Shown: piece after piece, positions 24,601 to 37,267 of the stretch | How the letters are laid out: each line of letters begins with the position of its first letter | How positions within the stretch are numbered: position 1 is the stretch's first letter | From: Cryptomeria japonica | Taxonomy: Eukaryota > Streptophyta > Pinopsida > Cupressales > Cupressaceae | Direction: 5' to 3' | Assembly: GCF_030272615.1 (NCBI RefSeq) | Contig: NC_081408.1 | Location: 308,402,450-308,466,449, forward strand | DNA length: 64,000 nt | Program-made: the position numbers and the translations under genes | The notes under the pieces: model-generated | Database searches by the model: none | What the model saw: only the letters and a program-made list of their open reading frames with translations | Told to the model about the DNA's origin: nothing

Positions 24601-25679
24601 ATGACTATGTAGAAGTTAATTGTAAATGGAAATAATGTTAATGTAATGTAAGGGATTAATCTTGGTATGTGTATGGCAATGTTTATAGTAAAAGGTTGGT
24701 TAATGGTAATAGGAACATTTGGACTTTGTGTATAAAATGAATCTAAGTGAAAAAGGAAATAGTGGTGCATTGAAAGATAGAATTTCATATTAAATGAAAG
24801 ATTAAGAAGGTTGCATATCATGAGTGTTAGGTATTTCTATGTTGCACCTATGTGTGTATAATGATTAAGATTATGAGGTATTGAACAGGAAGAAAGTAAA
24901 TACTTATTTCTTATGTAGTTAGATTAAGTAATGGCATTGAGATACCCTAGGGAGTAGTAGAAATGATTTATTGTATTCCGCTTGCGTAATTGTTTGAATA
25001 GCTTGAGTAAATTATTCTATGTTCATAACACTTAATTGTTGTTGTGTGCTCACTGCATTTCTTAAGTGATGTTATGTGTTGTATTGTTTGAAAAAAAAAA
25101 ATTAAATTAGTGTGTTTTTAGCTATATTTCTCTGGGGTATTTTGGCGGGCATTACAAGAGCCAGGGTACCTGAGGGTGATGGCAAGGAGGAGCAAGTAGC
25201 TCCCAGACAGGTGAGATAGAGGAGAGATGAGAAGGGGGAGTTGAAGGTGGAGATGGAGACAGATAGCTTGCGAGGGAGCAGGGGGGGGATGCAGCGCGGT
25301 CGATGAGAGCACGTTTGGCCGGTCTGTAGTCACAGTTGATGGTGGCACAAATACAGCTGGTGGAGAGAGACCGACAACTAGCGGACCTTAGAGTAGAGAG
25401 AGATCATCAGTTGGCTGAGGTTAGAGCTGAGAGTGATCATTAGGTCTTAGAGATGAGGGCAGAGCGAGATGCTTTTCAGCAGGAGGTCTTACACTAGACT
25501 AGTCGGGCGACTTATTATGTTGCGGCTTACAGTGTAGCAGTTCCTAAAGTGCAACATGTTGTTCAATATTTGCAGTACATGGCATGGTCTGAGGGAGCTC
25601 GAGCACCTCGTCAGAACCCTAGTCAGCAGGCTCCACCTCCTCCACCGGCTAGCGATGAGGGAGAGGCAGAGAGCTAGAT
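18606..25679 (+). pseudogene. Antisense PMD gene of element 2, two exons, split by a 4.66-kb insertion
   Basis: Exon 1 is 18606-18680 (25 codons, MVVPTQEHRFEHQR then TGA), then donor GTAAGT. The intron is 18681-19145, ending TTCTTGCAG. Exon 2 starts at 19146 in phase 0. The PMD core ERFHSEHNTFHLLVGEMTFT lies near 19306-19365, then WVWEHLPVCRP, YWRRLLDDLIVMIWRPY and WASRLSYALRMQEL. The frame slips by 1 nt near 19600-19640. GGATAG stops follow from 20344 where GGACAG is likely. The exon is interrupted at 20496; after removal of the insertion and one TSD it continues at 25162 in the same frame. It slips once more near 25290-25330 and ends TAG at 25677-25679 after a heptad-like Glu/Arg/Leu region and a Pro-rich tail. 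Clearly homologous to 6690-14403. Confidence 0.8.
20496..25156. mobile_element. 4,661-bp TG...CA insertion, probable giant solo LTR, TSD AGAGC
   Basis: Starts TGTAGGGTCC and ends GGGCATTACA. It is flanked on both sides by AGAGC (20491-20495 and 25157-25161). It interrupts the PMD exon of element 2. No PBS, PPT, internal LTR pair or retrotransposon protein was found inside. It is AT-rich with an (AT)n tract at 20923-20944. Best read as a solo LTR of a giant-LTR family, though an internally deleted element is possible. Confidence 0.8.
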
Positions 25680-27248
25680 TTTTTTTGTAGCTCTTAGATT
25701 TTTGTGTAGACACACCCATTTTTTGTATCCCTTACGATTCTTGCTCTGATGGGAGTTTGTATATGTCAGTTGACATTATTTTGTACCCCAAGATATTGAT
25801 AATTATATACGAGATCTTGATTTGACTTCATTGTACTTGTGTCGATCGATTTATGAGATGTTTTCTATATGCTTTATTCCATATGTATGCATATCTTTTC
25901 AGTATGGATGTAATGCAAATGAATATGGATGTTTATTTTTTTGTTTGTTTTCATATGCAAATAAATGATGAAAATGAGTATCTAGGAATGCATTTTTTAA
26001 AATTTTTCTATGCAATAATATGAATGCAATGAATGTATAAATCTATATAAAATGCGTATGTATGCAGCTAACATCTCAATACACAAGTACTCAATCGGAG
26101 AAATGATGAAAAAGAGACCACTTAGCTAAGAAATGATGATGCTTCCAACTCTCATTCAGAAGATAAAGAGATCATTGTTACCATATCGAAATCACTCTAA
26201 ATTCACAAAATGCAGAATGAAATGCAAAATGAGATGCAACCTAAACCTAGTCATTGGATTTGAAATGCTTAAGTTTCATCACTAAGTTTTAACAAACATA
26301 GCAGGCAGATTAGAGTTCCTTTCTTTTCATGTGCAATATTAATTATCTTGTCCGCAATGACCCTTTTTTCATTCATATCCTTGGACAAATTTCGCAGGGA
26401 CCCAGATTGCATGATAAAGAAATTCCCTCAAAATAGACAAAGAAATGATATGAAACTTCCTGTAGCATACAAATAAGCGGAGTCAAGGTATGTGTGGCAA
26501 TTTCACCTTGATGTGAAGGCTCTTATCACAGGACACCCAACTGATTAGATGTTTCCAGATCATTAGAATCATTCCTACAAGCAAAAAATAGAGAAAATAT
26601 TATGCCCCCAATCCTTGCTCCTCTTAGTCAAGATAGACTTCCTCGAGTTACTCAGAGGGATAATAATAAAAAACCAATATAAAAGACAACACACAAATAA
26701 AATTTCATGCATAGCTCAAACAGTTTAGTGATTGTTTTCAGTAATGTTGTTTGCTTGTGTACTCAGTGATAAAACTCTTCAGTAGTCAGGAGATAGGTGA
26801 CTGACTCGGAGTGGATGACCAGGTTTCACTGACGTAAAGTTGACTTGGTTGATACTGCTTAGGACATGTAATGTGCTTTGTTGATTAACCCTAAGACTAG
26901 GACATTAATCAGTTTCAAGCCATGAGGGTTCCAATGAACCAGGATGTCACAAAAGTGACTAAAATATATGTACAAGCGATAGCAAAGATGCATGAAAGCG
27001 GGAATGCCAATGTTGCGTTGATAGATGGAGTGCTTGAGTACAAGAGACGCCTGTTTGCCAGGTTTTCACCTGCTTGGCAAATATCTTTTTTTTTTTTTAC
27101 CAAGGTGCCTATTTACCAAGTTTTCACCAAGGCATTTTCTCTCTTTTTCCTTTTTTTTTTTCTTTTTTTCTTTTCAGAACTTTTTATAATTTTTATTATT
27201 TGTTTTCAGGACATTTTTTAGCTATACAGGTTGCTGGAGTAGATAATA
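25680..27248. other. Spacer between PMD 3' end and integrase end in element 2
   Basis: Non-coding AT-rich DNA with T-tracts at about 27087-27098 and 27140-27173. It corresponds in position to 5551-6689 of element 1. No gene supported. Confidence 0.5.
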
Positions 27249-28400
27249 CTAAGTGAAGAATTTCTTCAAGTGGATGGTGTTGATCAGTTCATGAAACTGT
27301 TCTCCTTCCGATGTTGAGAGCTGATAGGCACTAGAGCCAAAGACTGCAGTAACGATGTAGGGACCCAGCCAGTTGGGTTCAAACTTCCCTTTGTTGTCTC
27401 GAAACTGTTGATTCTTAGGATTTTCTCTCAAAACAAGGTCACCAACCTAAAATTCTCGTTGTCGAACCTTCTTGTTATATCCTCTGGACATTCTCTTTTG
27501 ATACACTCTAAGATGATCAAACACCACTTGCCGATGTTCATCCAGTAGCTCGAGTTCTTGCAATCTAGATATTTTGTAGTCTTCATCAGTAATAAGACCT
27601 TGCAAAGAAACTCTTAGAGATGGTATTTTCACTTCAATAGGTAATATTGCTTCAGATCCATACACCAAAGAAAAAGGTGTAGCCCCAATAGGTGTTCTAA
27701 TACTTGTTCTATAAGCCCATAATGCAGGATTGAGCTGCAGATGCCAATCCTTCCCAGATTTATTCACTATTCTGTGTAAGATAGTCAGCAGGTTTTTGTT
27801 AGATGCCTCAGCTTGTCCATTACCTTGAGGGTAATATACAGATGACCAGTGCTGTTTAATTTTGAATTTCTCACAGAACTCGTCTAGATCTTTATTCTTG
27901 AATTGTCCTCCATTGTCAATCACGATGGATGAAGGTATCCCATACCTGCAAATGATATAGTTAAGGATGAACATAGCTACTTGTTTACTGGTCGCTTTGA
28001 TGAGCAGAACAACTTTTACCCACTTAGTGAAATACTCAGTGGCAGTTATGATAAACTTATGTTCGTTGCATGATGCAGGATATATTTGACCAATGAGATC
28101 AAAGGCCCATTGCTGAAAAGGCCAATGTGTAATGAAGGGTATGAGATCCTTTACTGGAGCATGTATGAGATTCCCATGTAGCTGACACTTCTCACAAGTT
28201 TTAGAAATTTTATAGCGTCATTCTCCATGTCTGGCCAGTAGTAGCCATCCAGTAGTAGTTTCCGAGATAGAGTAAGACCATTCGAATGACATCCACAAAT
28301 ACCTTCATGGACTTCCAATAATGCACGTTTAGACTCTTCAATTTCTAGACACCTAAGCAATGTACCATCCAAACCTCACCTAAACAAATCATTAGCAATG
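27249..28400 (-). pseudogene. gypsy integrase (element 2)
   Basis: Zinc-binding module HEGICGCHSNGLTLSRKLLL (about 28300). The core contains WAFDLIG, VIDNGGQFKN and GQAEASNK, so all three catalytic acidic residues are present. The C-terminus is KGKFEPNWLGPYIVTAVFGS, ending at HLKKFFT (27249). One frameshift lies between 28151 and 27974. Closely similar to 4260-5550. Confidence 0.88.
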
Positions 28401-28486
28401 ATGACGTACCATGAAGCGTTTCGGGTTAGGTTCCTTTTCTCATTACAGGTAAGATTTTCTGAGATAATCTGGTCATGCAGATAAGA

Positions 28487-29420
28487 TTAAATATGGTTGT
28501 AGCGGGATGAGTCATGTCCAATAATAGAACAGACCATCTGGGACTCAGGAGAATCATAGGCAAGGTAATTTAACTCTTCCACCAGGAATTCAAAGTGAAA
28601 ATTAGACTCTTGTAACTCTGGTATGGATGCCAAGGTGGCCATAGAATTTGTTGCTCTGTTTGCGGATCTGGGAATTTGCTGAAATGATACAAAAGTAAAA
28701 TATTTCTTGAGATCATCCACCATTCTCTTATAAGGAATCAGTTTCTCATCTTGAGTTTGATATGTATCATTGATTCGATTGACGATTAGCTGAGAATCTC
28801 CACAGATGTGTAATTCAACAACCTTCCATTCAATAGCCAGCTTGATCCCGTTTACCAAAACTTCATACTCTACAATATTGTTTATACAAGGGAAAAGAAT
28901 CTTATAAGCCTTCGGGATTGAATACTTTTGAGGAGTAATAAAAAGTGTTTCACCACCGGAACCATTTTGAGTGAAAGACCCATCAAAGAACATCTTCGAG
29001 GATTGTTGAGTAAGGTGCATTATTGATTCATCCGGAAATTCTATATGCAGCGGTTGAGTGTCTTCAAGTAGAGCATCAGCAAGTTGATCTGCAATCACCT
29101 ATCCTTTGATGGCTTTGTGTTCCACATATTCAATATCAAACTCTGTAAGAACCATGACCCATTTAGCCAATCTTCCTATAAGTGTTGCTTTGTTGAGAAG
29201 ATATTTGAATGGATCAATCTTAGCTACTAGCTTGATGGAATGTGCTAGCATGTAGTGTCTCAATTTTTGTGATGCAAAGAACAATGCCAAGCATGCTTTT
29301 TCTATTATAGTGTAGTTCATTTCATAAGACACCAATGTTCCACTGATGTAATATATAGCTCTCTCTCTTTTATTTTCATCCTATTGTGCTAGAAGTGCCC
29401 CCAATGATGAATCAGTAGCC
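28487..29420 (-). pseudogene. gypsy tandem RNase H region (element 2)
   Basis: The connecting RNase H (29335-29099, KLRHYMLAHSIKLVAKIDPF) leads into QVIADQLADA-like sequence with a TAG where Gln is expected. A second RNase H follows (29000-28600) with FFDGS, NIVEYEVL and GDSQLIVNRI, but Asn where element 1 has the late Asp (NRATNS against NKATDA). Two RNase H modules in tandem support Tat-lineage placement. A frameshift separates this from RT. Confidence 0.85.
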
Positions 29421-29483
29421 GATATATAAGATGAATGGTTTACCCTGAATTGGTGACATAAATATTGGTCGATTGGACAAGTA

Positions 29484-30443
29484 TTATTTGATTTTTTTAA
29501 GGTGTTTTTCACATTCCTGATCCCAGTTGTATATTACTCCTTTCCTCAATACTTTTTGTGAAAGGTTGAGCTTTATCTGGTAGTTGAGAAATAAAGCATC
29601 TAATTGATTGGAGACATCCCTGTAAACTTGATTGATGTTCTTTGGAGGCAAAATTTCCATTATAGCTTGGACCTTCTCAGGATCAACCTCGATTCCCTTC
29701 TTTGAAATGATGTAGCCAAGTAGTTTACCAGATGTCACTCCGAATGCACACTTTTTTGGATTTAGCCGGAGTTTGAATTTTTCCATTCTATCTAGTATAG
29801 GGCCTAGCTCTTGAATATGCATGGATCTCTTCATAGTCTTTACTAAAGTGTCATCAACATAATCTTCCATATTCTTATGTATCATATCATGAAAGATAGT
29901 AGTTATCGGTCTTTGGTATGTTGCTCCTGCGTTCTTTAGCCCAAATGGCATGACATTCTAGCAAAAGGTTCCCCATGCACAGGTGAAAGCTATCTTTTCT
30001 TGATCCCCAAGAGCTATTTTGATATGATTATAGCTGGAGAATCCATCCATTAGTGAGTAGATCTCATACCCAACAATCATATCGACTATCATATCAATGT
30101 TTGGCAATTGAAAGTCGTCCTTCAGACAAGCTTTGTTGAGATCTCTGAAGTTTGTGCAAACCCTAATAGATTTGTCTACCTTTGACACAGGTACTATGTT
30201 TGAAATCCATTTCGCATAGTCTATAGCTTCGATAAATCCAACTTTTAGCAATTTTTCTAGCTCAGCCTTGACTAGTAGTGCCACGTGAGGGTGAATCTTA
30301 TGGAGTTTTTGCTTGAGTGGTTTAACTCTCGGTGTGATAGAAAGATGGTGCATGATAAGATCGAGATCCAAGCCTGGCATATCAGAGTACGTCCATGCAA
30401 AATTGATCTTCTTTTCTAAAAAGAGATGAGTGAAATCTTTCAA
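29484..30443 (-). pseudogene. gypsy reverse transcriptase (element 2)
   Basis: Contains RVCTNFRDLNKACLKDDFQL, SLMDGFSSYNHIK, MPFGLKNAGATYQR and YVDD at 29861-29850. One TAG separates the two open halves at about 29955. The rest is open, so this is the better preserved RT of the two gypsy copies. Confidence 0.9.
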
Positions 30444-32048
30444 TTCTTCTGTTGATAATGATTAAGCTATGTGAATGATGTGTGGTGTCTCTTGACTCCC
30501 AATGTTCACTGGCTAAGTTGACTTAATCAATATAAAAGACCTTTCCTGAAAATGACTTGGCAATATATCAAATATCTCACCTTCAGGTGCCTCAGAGAGG
30601 TTTTTACCCTTAGGTACGTCCTTTATTTTCTCTTTTTTAGATTCTGACACCACCACAATGTGGTTTTCGCCATCAGATCTTTTATTTTTATTTTTCTAAT
30701 TTTTGTGACTAAGATACTTGATATCTGTTTCTACCATGTTCTCACTCTGTTCACTGGTGGAAGAGTACATGGATTCATCTCCGTTGAGGTAATAGGCTAG
30801 TGTGTAGTCATTGACAAAAGTAGGTACATTCATGGGTTGGTCTTGTAGACTACAACCAATTAATTTAGGATATACAAAGGATAGAGTGTGGACAGGTTCG
30901 AGGGAGTTCACGGTATTGTCATCACAACTATGAATTGAAAAGTCGAGTTCTAGAAGACTACCTTGCGCAAATGTCTCGAGACCAAGAAGAGTCAACACAT
31001 GATTATTAAAGTGCACGTTAATATTTAGTTGACCTAATCCAATAGACCTACTTGTAGCATCATTCTCTATGCCAGACTAGACTTCATATCATGGTTCAAC
31101 AGTAACAAGATCAGTTGACAAATTCTCATCATTTACATTAGATGATTCAGAGTTTGATGCTGAGTAAACATTGTCATAAATAGGACTGTTGTTAGAGTCA
31201 TCAGAGTTGTTGGATGAAGTTTCTAAGTCCTTTTCAAGTGATTGAGTGAATGTATGTATGGTATCAACACCTACATCTTTAATGCTGCAATTTCCTTCAA
31301 TATTTGGCTCATTTATCATTTGTATCTAAAATACCTGTTGACATAACCTTGATGGTTCTGTGAGTCCTTGTCAGCTACTCCATTGAACTTCCTCTGGACT
31401 AATGACTGGTTCTACTTTTGTAGCTTCCATTTCTTCTTGTGTAGTCCCATACCTGATTTGTTCTGTCTTATTAGAGGGGTATATAATAGATGAAATTTTT
31501 TCTTGTATTCTTCCTTCTTTCATCCCTTGTTCATAGTCTTGTTGTCTTTTCAGCCTGATTTCCTGTATCTCCTTTTCTAGCTTTAAGTGCATCAACTCTT
31601 GAGTGTCATCTGTGATATCATTGGACTCTTCTGGAGTTTCTGTAATAGATGTATCAGAGAGGTGGTCTAGACCCCATTCATACTCGTTTGAGTCAGTCTC
31701 CGAATCTTCTACTTGTTGCCTACCAGTGTATGTGACTGGAACTTTCAGGGGTGCAAACAATTCTCCGATTCTTTCTACTTCATCTCTCATAGCTTATGGA
31801 ACTTCAACTCCTTGTATTGTTGTAGCTGACATCATTAGAACTTGAGTACTGACTGTTTCTTCTCTCTTGATTGCTAGTTTCTCTTTTTCTTTTCCACACT
31901 CTGCTTGAGTTTGTTGAGTGTTGACTTCCTGTGATGTTGAAAGCGATATCCTTTTCTTCCACTTAGACTTAGAAGCATGTTTTTGGTCTGATGTCTTTTT
32001 TGGATTGTATCCCAGTCTAGCCTTATCATTTGTAGATTTTGTTTGCAG
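30444..32048 (-). pseudogene. Poorly conserved linker between G-patch and RT (element 2)
   Basis: About 530 codons in the same frame as gag and RT, broken by several stops. Acidic, Ser/Glu/Asn-rich with no recognisable domain. Element 1 has a similar acidic linker (about 1250-2160). Probably a disordered spacer. Confidence 0.6.
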
Positions 32049-33329
32049 CTAAATCAGTTCAATAATACCCTGTTGATGTTTTCCCAGGGGACCGGTACCT
32101 GAATATCTCATGCCTTGGATCATTTTGTAGCCGAGACCATATTGGGTTGGGGAAATTTCATAATGTCGTACTTCCTCATTTTGACTATCTTCCTTGAAAA
32201 GCCACTTAAGAACATCATCCTCTTCTATTTCATCTGCTAGGGAAGTAGAAGACTGTACAAAAAGACCATCATATATGATATTCAGAGTTAAAGTTTGTGT
32301 TTTCATAGCCTCTGATGGTTTTCCCAACTGTTTCAGTGATGGAGGGAGAGAGACTAATGAAAGTACTGGTTCTATCTTATATCCATCCATGCTAGTATTT
32401 GTAATCTTCAATTTCTTTTCTAAGTCCTTCATCACAACTTCTGGACTTTCATTTGTAGAGGCTTCTCTATTATGAGGCACAAAGGTATCAACACCTTTTG
32501 TCAATGCATTACAGGGGAGATTTGTATCAACAGGGATATTGACTTCAACTCCGTTATAAGGAAATTTTAAGCATTGATGGTATGTAGATGGAACTGCCTT
32601 CATTTCATGAATCCACGACCTGCCTAGTAAGATATTGTATGACAAAGGAAGATCAAGTACCTGGAAAATGACATCTCTTTCTATAGGTCCCACCTTGATT
32701 GGTAATAATACCAGACCTTTAGAGGTCCTTTCTTCTTTATCATAGGATTTAATTGTTATTTTCTTGGCCGAATCAATGATATTTTCAGAAAATCCTAGCT
32801 ATGTAAGCAGACTATAAGTACATATATTCAACCCTGCGCCTCCATCTATCAAAACACATTTAACTCTGTAATTATGGATCATGGTTTCAATATGTAATGG
32901 TTGGTTATGTGGATGATTTAGCGAGTTGTCATCTTCTTCAGAGAAGGTCAGATAGTGAGGTGAAGTCAGATGACTCACCATAGATTGAAACCGATCAATA
33001 TCTAAATCTTTTGGAACATTAGTGGTGAGCAAGGCCTTGTCCAAGATCTCTTTGTGAGCATAAGAGATTTTTAGTAATTCAAAGATGGAAATTTGAGCAT
33101 TTGTCCTTTTTAGTTGTTCAACAATGCTATATCTAGAGGATGATGATGAAGTTAGTTGTTTAAATTTATCAAATGTTGTTTCTTTTTGTTTGTTTGACGA
33201 GGTTGGTAGGTTTGATGTTGTTTGAGCAGGAGTTGAAGAACTAGCTCCTTGGAGAGTGAATTTCTTTTGAGAACGGGTCATAGCATTTGCATGTCGTGAT
33301 TCATGTTGTTTGTCTTTCATTATAATCAC
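32049..33329 (-). pseudogene. gypsy protease and G-patch (element 2)
   Basis: Protease motif VLIDGGAGLNICT near 32860-32822, then LPLSYNILLGRSWIHEMKAV typical of the Tat protease C-terminal half. A G-patch (GYKMIQGMRYSGTGPLGKHQ) ends at 32060. A TAG near 32802 separates the two open parts. Same order as element 1. Confidence 0.8.
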
Positions 33330-33344
33330 ATTGCAATATTCAGG

Positions 33345-35036
33345 TTAGGAAGACTCAATCATGTTGATGACGTTGTCATTGCTGGTATAAGTGTAATTTA
33401 CTTTGGCACCTCCTTTTGTTTTTGAGGAATCACCTTGTTTGTAAATAGGTAAAGGATCTTTAAATGCTTTGTGATCAGCATTTGTTGGGTGATTCCTGAC
33501 AATAATTTTTCCAGTGTCTATGAGATCTTGAATCTCATGCTTGAGCTTCATGCAGTTGTTTGTGTTATGACCTTTATTTAGATGGTAGTCACAATATTCA
33601 TTTTCTCTCCATCATTTTGGTTTGACTTCTAGATCATATGGCCTAGAATTATCTGGTAACGTTATCAGATCATTTGCCAATAAAGTTTTGAAAGTGGATT
33701 CATATGATTCTTCCATACAAGTGAATTCACGTCTAGGTTTCGAAAGCCAAGGTTTCTCATTGATTACTTTCTTCGGAGGATTTTCTATTGCGGTTTCAGC
33801 TGCTTTGAGTGTTTGTGTGCCACTAGCCAAGTTAAATATCATGGGCTTCGAGTTGGTTTTAATAGTGTCTATCACTCCGTCATTAACAACATTCTTGTTG
33901 TTGTCTTTTCCATATTTCCAATACTTGTTCTTTTCTTTAGAGCTAGATCCTAGTTGTGTTTCTTTCCAAGGTGAGATATCTCCTTTCTTTATAAGCACAT
34001 CTTCCATTCAGATAGCATTATCTACCATTTTGTTGAATGATGGGTGCACTTGCATTTGGATACTATATTTCAATTCAGGGATTATATTGTTGACGAATAT
34101 ATCCATTTTCTCAGAATCTGGAATAGGCAATGAATATCTAGAGAACATCTTTCTCAAACGTTGGAGGAAAGTGAGAAAAGGCTCCCTTATTTTCTGTTTG
34201 GTATTGCAAATCTCGATCATAGTAACGGGGTGTCGAATGTTATAGGAGTATTGTTGTAGAAATAGTTGGATTAATTCTTCAAAAGTTTTTATTCCCTTAG
34301 GTAGACTTGAGAACCATTCCATAGCTTTCCCTCCCAAACTTCTCGGGAAAAGGCGCATGAGATACGTTTGGTCGTGCATGAACTCCATACATAAAGTACA
34401 AAATTCTCCGATATGGTCTTGGGGATCTGAGTTACCATCATATTTGTCAAATTTTGGGATGTCAACTCGTGATGGAAATTGAGGCATGTATAGGTTTTTG
34501 TCAAATAGAAATGGGCATATTATCTCCAGAGAATATTATTTTGGGGATTTATCCTTATTTTTCAGTTTTGTGATCTCAGTCTGTAAGGCTTGTAATTGTC
34601 TGTGTACCATTATTATAGGAGATTCTTCCTTTTTAGTGATGAGAGTCTGAACGTCATAACTAGTAGGAAGTTTAGCGCCTTGTTTTGCTAGTTCTAAAAA
34701 ATAGTCTTCTTTTTCTCTTGCCATGATAACCTTCATCATTTTTCGGAAATCTTTATCCTTTTGACATCTATGAATATCAGTTTCTGGAGGTTCAGAGTCT
34801 TCATACTCACTTGATGAGGAATCATTGTCGATATCATGAATAATGAGGTTGTCTTCGGTATTTTGTTCTGTTCTAGGTATAGTGGGAGATAAAGGTTGAT
34901 AAAAATCTGGCACATTTGATGATGAAGGTTTATGAGTGAGCGTGTCCTTTACATAAAACGGGTTATCTTGATATGAAAAGGATTGCCCTTTTCCTTTGGC
35001 ATCTTTCTTATGAGAGCTTATGGTTTGAATAGGCAT
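33345..35036 (-). pseudogene. gypsy Gag (capsid and zinc finger, element 2)
   Basis: The N-terminal 167 residues are Ser/Glu/Asp-rich. The capsid domain (34487-34008) reads FDKYDGNSDPQDHIGEFCT, then GGKAMEWFSSLPKGIKTFEE and FLTFLQRLRKMFSRY, the plant Retrotrans_gag pattern. A C-terminal zinc finger CDYHLNKGHNTNNCMKLK (about 33600-33547) is C-X2-H-X4-GH-X4-C, as in Tat Gags. Same frame as pol, so a single polyprotein. Interrupted by a TAA at 34536 and TGAs near 34010 and 33614. Confidence 0.85.
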
Positions 35037-37245
35037 TTTTATATACTGATGTGACCTAAAGTTGTTTGTGATGCAAAAGTCAAGATCAAATTCAGAGTTA
35101 GTTATTCAGTTAACGTATTGATTGAGAGAAGCAACTAAGGTTTAGTCTGGTTTCAAGAAAGATCTATCTTGTGTAAGACGTTTATCTAAGTTGATTCGAG
35201 AGAAGTGACTAAGTTTCAGTATGGTTTCAGGAACGATCTATCTTGTATAAGATGTTATCTAAGTGACTTAAGTTTGATAAGTAGTTGATTAAACTAGCTG
35301 AAAGATGATCAACAAAATCGGGCAACACAAATGGCAGAGGTACACTGTTTTGATCGGTTTATGCTCAGGATGATGATAACCAGTTTAATGCTCATTGTAG
35401 ACTGTTTTAGGTAAGCTTTACTATTCTGGACTGACAAAATCAAAGATTCGTATGACATGTTTTACAGGACCAGACGACAGTTTAATAGCTTCAGGACGAT
35501 GACAATAGTGTTTCGTATGAGTTGCTGCCTAAGACCGTATGACAGATGGGTATGTATGAAATGAAAAACTAATCAATGTAATGTTTTATTGTATGACACA
35601 GGATGCAGGCTCAAACGATAGTTCCCTAAACAAGACGACAGATAATCAGGTCTCGTATGACACAGAATGCAGGCTCAAACGATAAACTGTTAAGATTGAT
35701 GGAATTTCGTATGACACAGATATGAAGCAGGATGATAAATCAGAAGACTTGTACGACTGTTTACTGGATAGAGGCAAAATTCTGAGTTTTCAATGATTGA
35801 GTATGACCAGTTTTGAGATGGATTGAGTTTTCACTAACTAACGATGACCAGTTTTGAGGTGGATTGAGTTTCGACTAGGATAGACTAGTTTTTGACACAG
35901 ACAAAATTTTGACTAGGATAGACTAGTTTTTGACACGGACAACGTTTTGACTAGGATAGACTAGTTTTTGACACGGACAAAGTTTTGACTAGGATAGACT
36001 AGTTTTTGACATAGACAAAGTTTTGACTAGGATATACTAGTTTTGACACAGATAGAGTTTTGATCACTGAGTTTGTTTCTTGTTTTTTCCAATTTTGGTA
36101 TTCCAGTTTTAGTTTGAGGGATGAAAACACAGAAAACATGTAATATGAATAATAACTCCAATCACAACATGCAAACCCTATGGAAATTGGTGAGAGAAGA
36201 AAACCTTTGCTTGTAGACTCAGGTACACACCCAATAGCTAATTAGAATATGGTCACTGAGCCTCATGCAATGGATTCTCAACGTCGTATTAGCAGACTCC
36301 AAACGCTAATGGGGGCACAAAATGACAAGTATATTGGGAGAGTTACTATCTCTCTTGCACAAAGATTATCCCCCCTTTCGGAGGTGAACCGGGTAGCTTC
36401 TAATTTTAATTGGAACTAGTAAGGGATCCACTCAGCTCATCGAGGTATAAACTCAATTAAAAGGTCTCACAGCCTTGAAAACCAAGGTTTAATATACCTG
36501 AAGGTACAAAGGAGAGATATTCGTGAGCATTGCCGTTGACTTGATTTTCATCAAATCATGTTTGTTTTATAGTGGGTTGGAGTACTTGGCATTTAGTCGT
36601 TCCCACTTGGGTTGTTCCCCTCTCACCGGCCGTAATGGCTATAGAGTTATTAGCTCCTCGGGAGGGTAGGCCCGCTAAAGATATACAAATCTCAAACTTA
36701 AAGAAAATGCCTCAAGGGTCGTTTATCTATAAAGACAAGAGCATACTCTCCTACCTCTCAGAATTTTCTTAAAACACGAAATACATATTTGTTCTTTAAC
36801 CAGATAGCAAGTTAGGTGCCTAAAAAATGAATTTAATAAATACACAATGTTTGGTCGAATCTCCTCAGGCAACCTGCAAAGACAATGAATCAGTAGTCAT
36901 ATTTTTTTGTGTGGCAAGCATAGTTTTTGACAAGCGTTCTGCAAAAAAATGATTAGGTTGTGAAAGTTTCTCATACAGATGAAGAACAAGCTAGGGTTAG
37001 CGTCAGTATGATAAAAATTGAATGAGAAAACTCGATAAAAGAAAATTTCTTTTTAGCCCAGAAATACAGATCCATACAAAAATTCTCACTGACTCGTACG
37101 ATAATTCGTACAGGATCGTACAATACTTGCAGTTTGTCATCCGACACTGTGGGAAAACTCATATGATAATTCGCAGAAACTGTGTGGACGAAAATCTGAA
37201 AATAAGAAAAAGGTTAGTCTCCGAGGCCGAAAGATGTAGTCTTCT
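35037..37245 (-). other. 5' leader of element 2
   Basis: About 2.2 kb of non-coding leader between PBS and gag. It includes CGTATGACACAG-type words at 35450-35760 and a 38-bp tandem array. Long leaders are usual in giant Tat elements. Confidence 0.6.
35873..36061. repeat. 38-bp tandem repeat, five copies
   Basis: Five head-to-tail copies of a 38-bp unit starting GACTAGGATAGACTAGTTTT, with single-base variation. It lies in the leader of element 2. Confidence 0.88.
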
Positions 37246-37263
37246 GCCCCACGGTGGGCACCA
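37246..37263 (-). promoter_or_regulatory. Primer binding site of element 2
   Basis: TGGTGCCCACCGTGGGGC on the minus strand, four bases after the LTR end. It starts TGG as a tRNA 3' CCA complement should. I did not assign the tRNA. Confidence 0.7.
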
Positions 37264-37267
37264 AAAA

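Noticed and set aside
20496-25156. Several ORFs of 65-120 codons (for example 21624-21983, 24543-24821)
   Set aside because: Inside a TG...CA insertion with TSD, hydrophobic or AT-driven composition, no motif, no clustering in one frame.
26915-27256. Phe-rich small membrane-like ORFs
   Set aside because: Produced by T-tracts in a non-coding spacer.
33622-34245. 207-codon plus-strand ORF
   Set aside because: Antisense shadow of the Gag capsid region of element 2. Hydrophobic runs come from reverse-complemented Lys/Glu codons.
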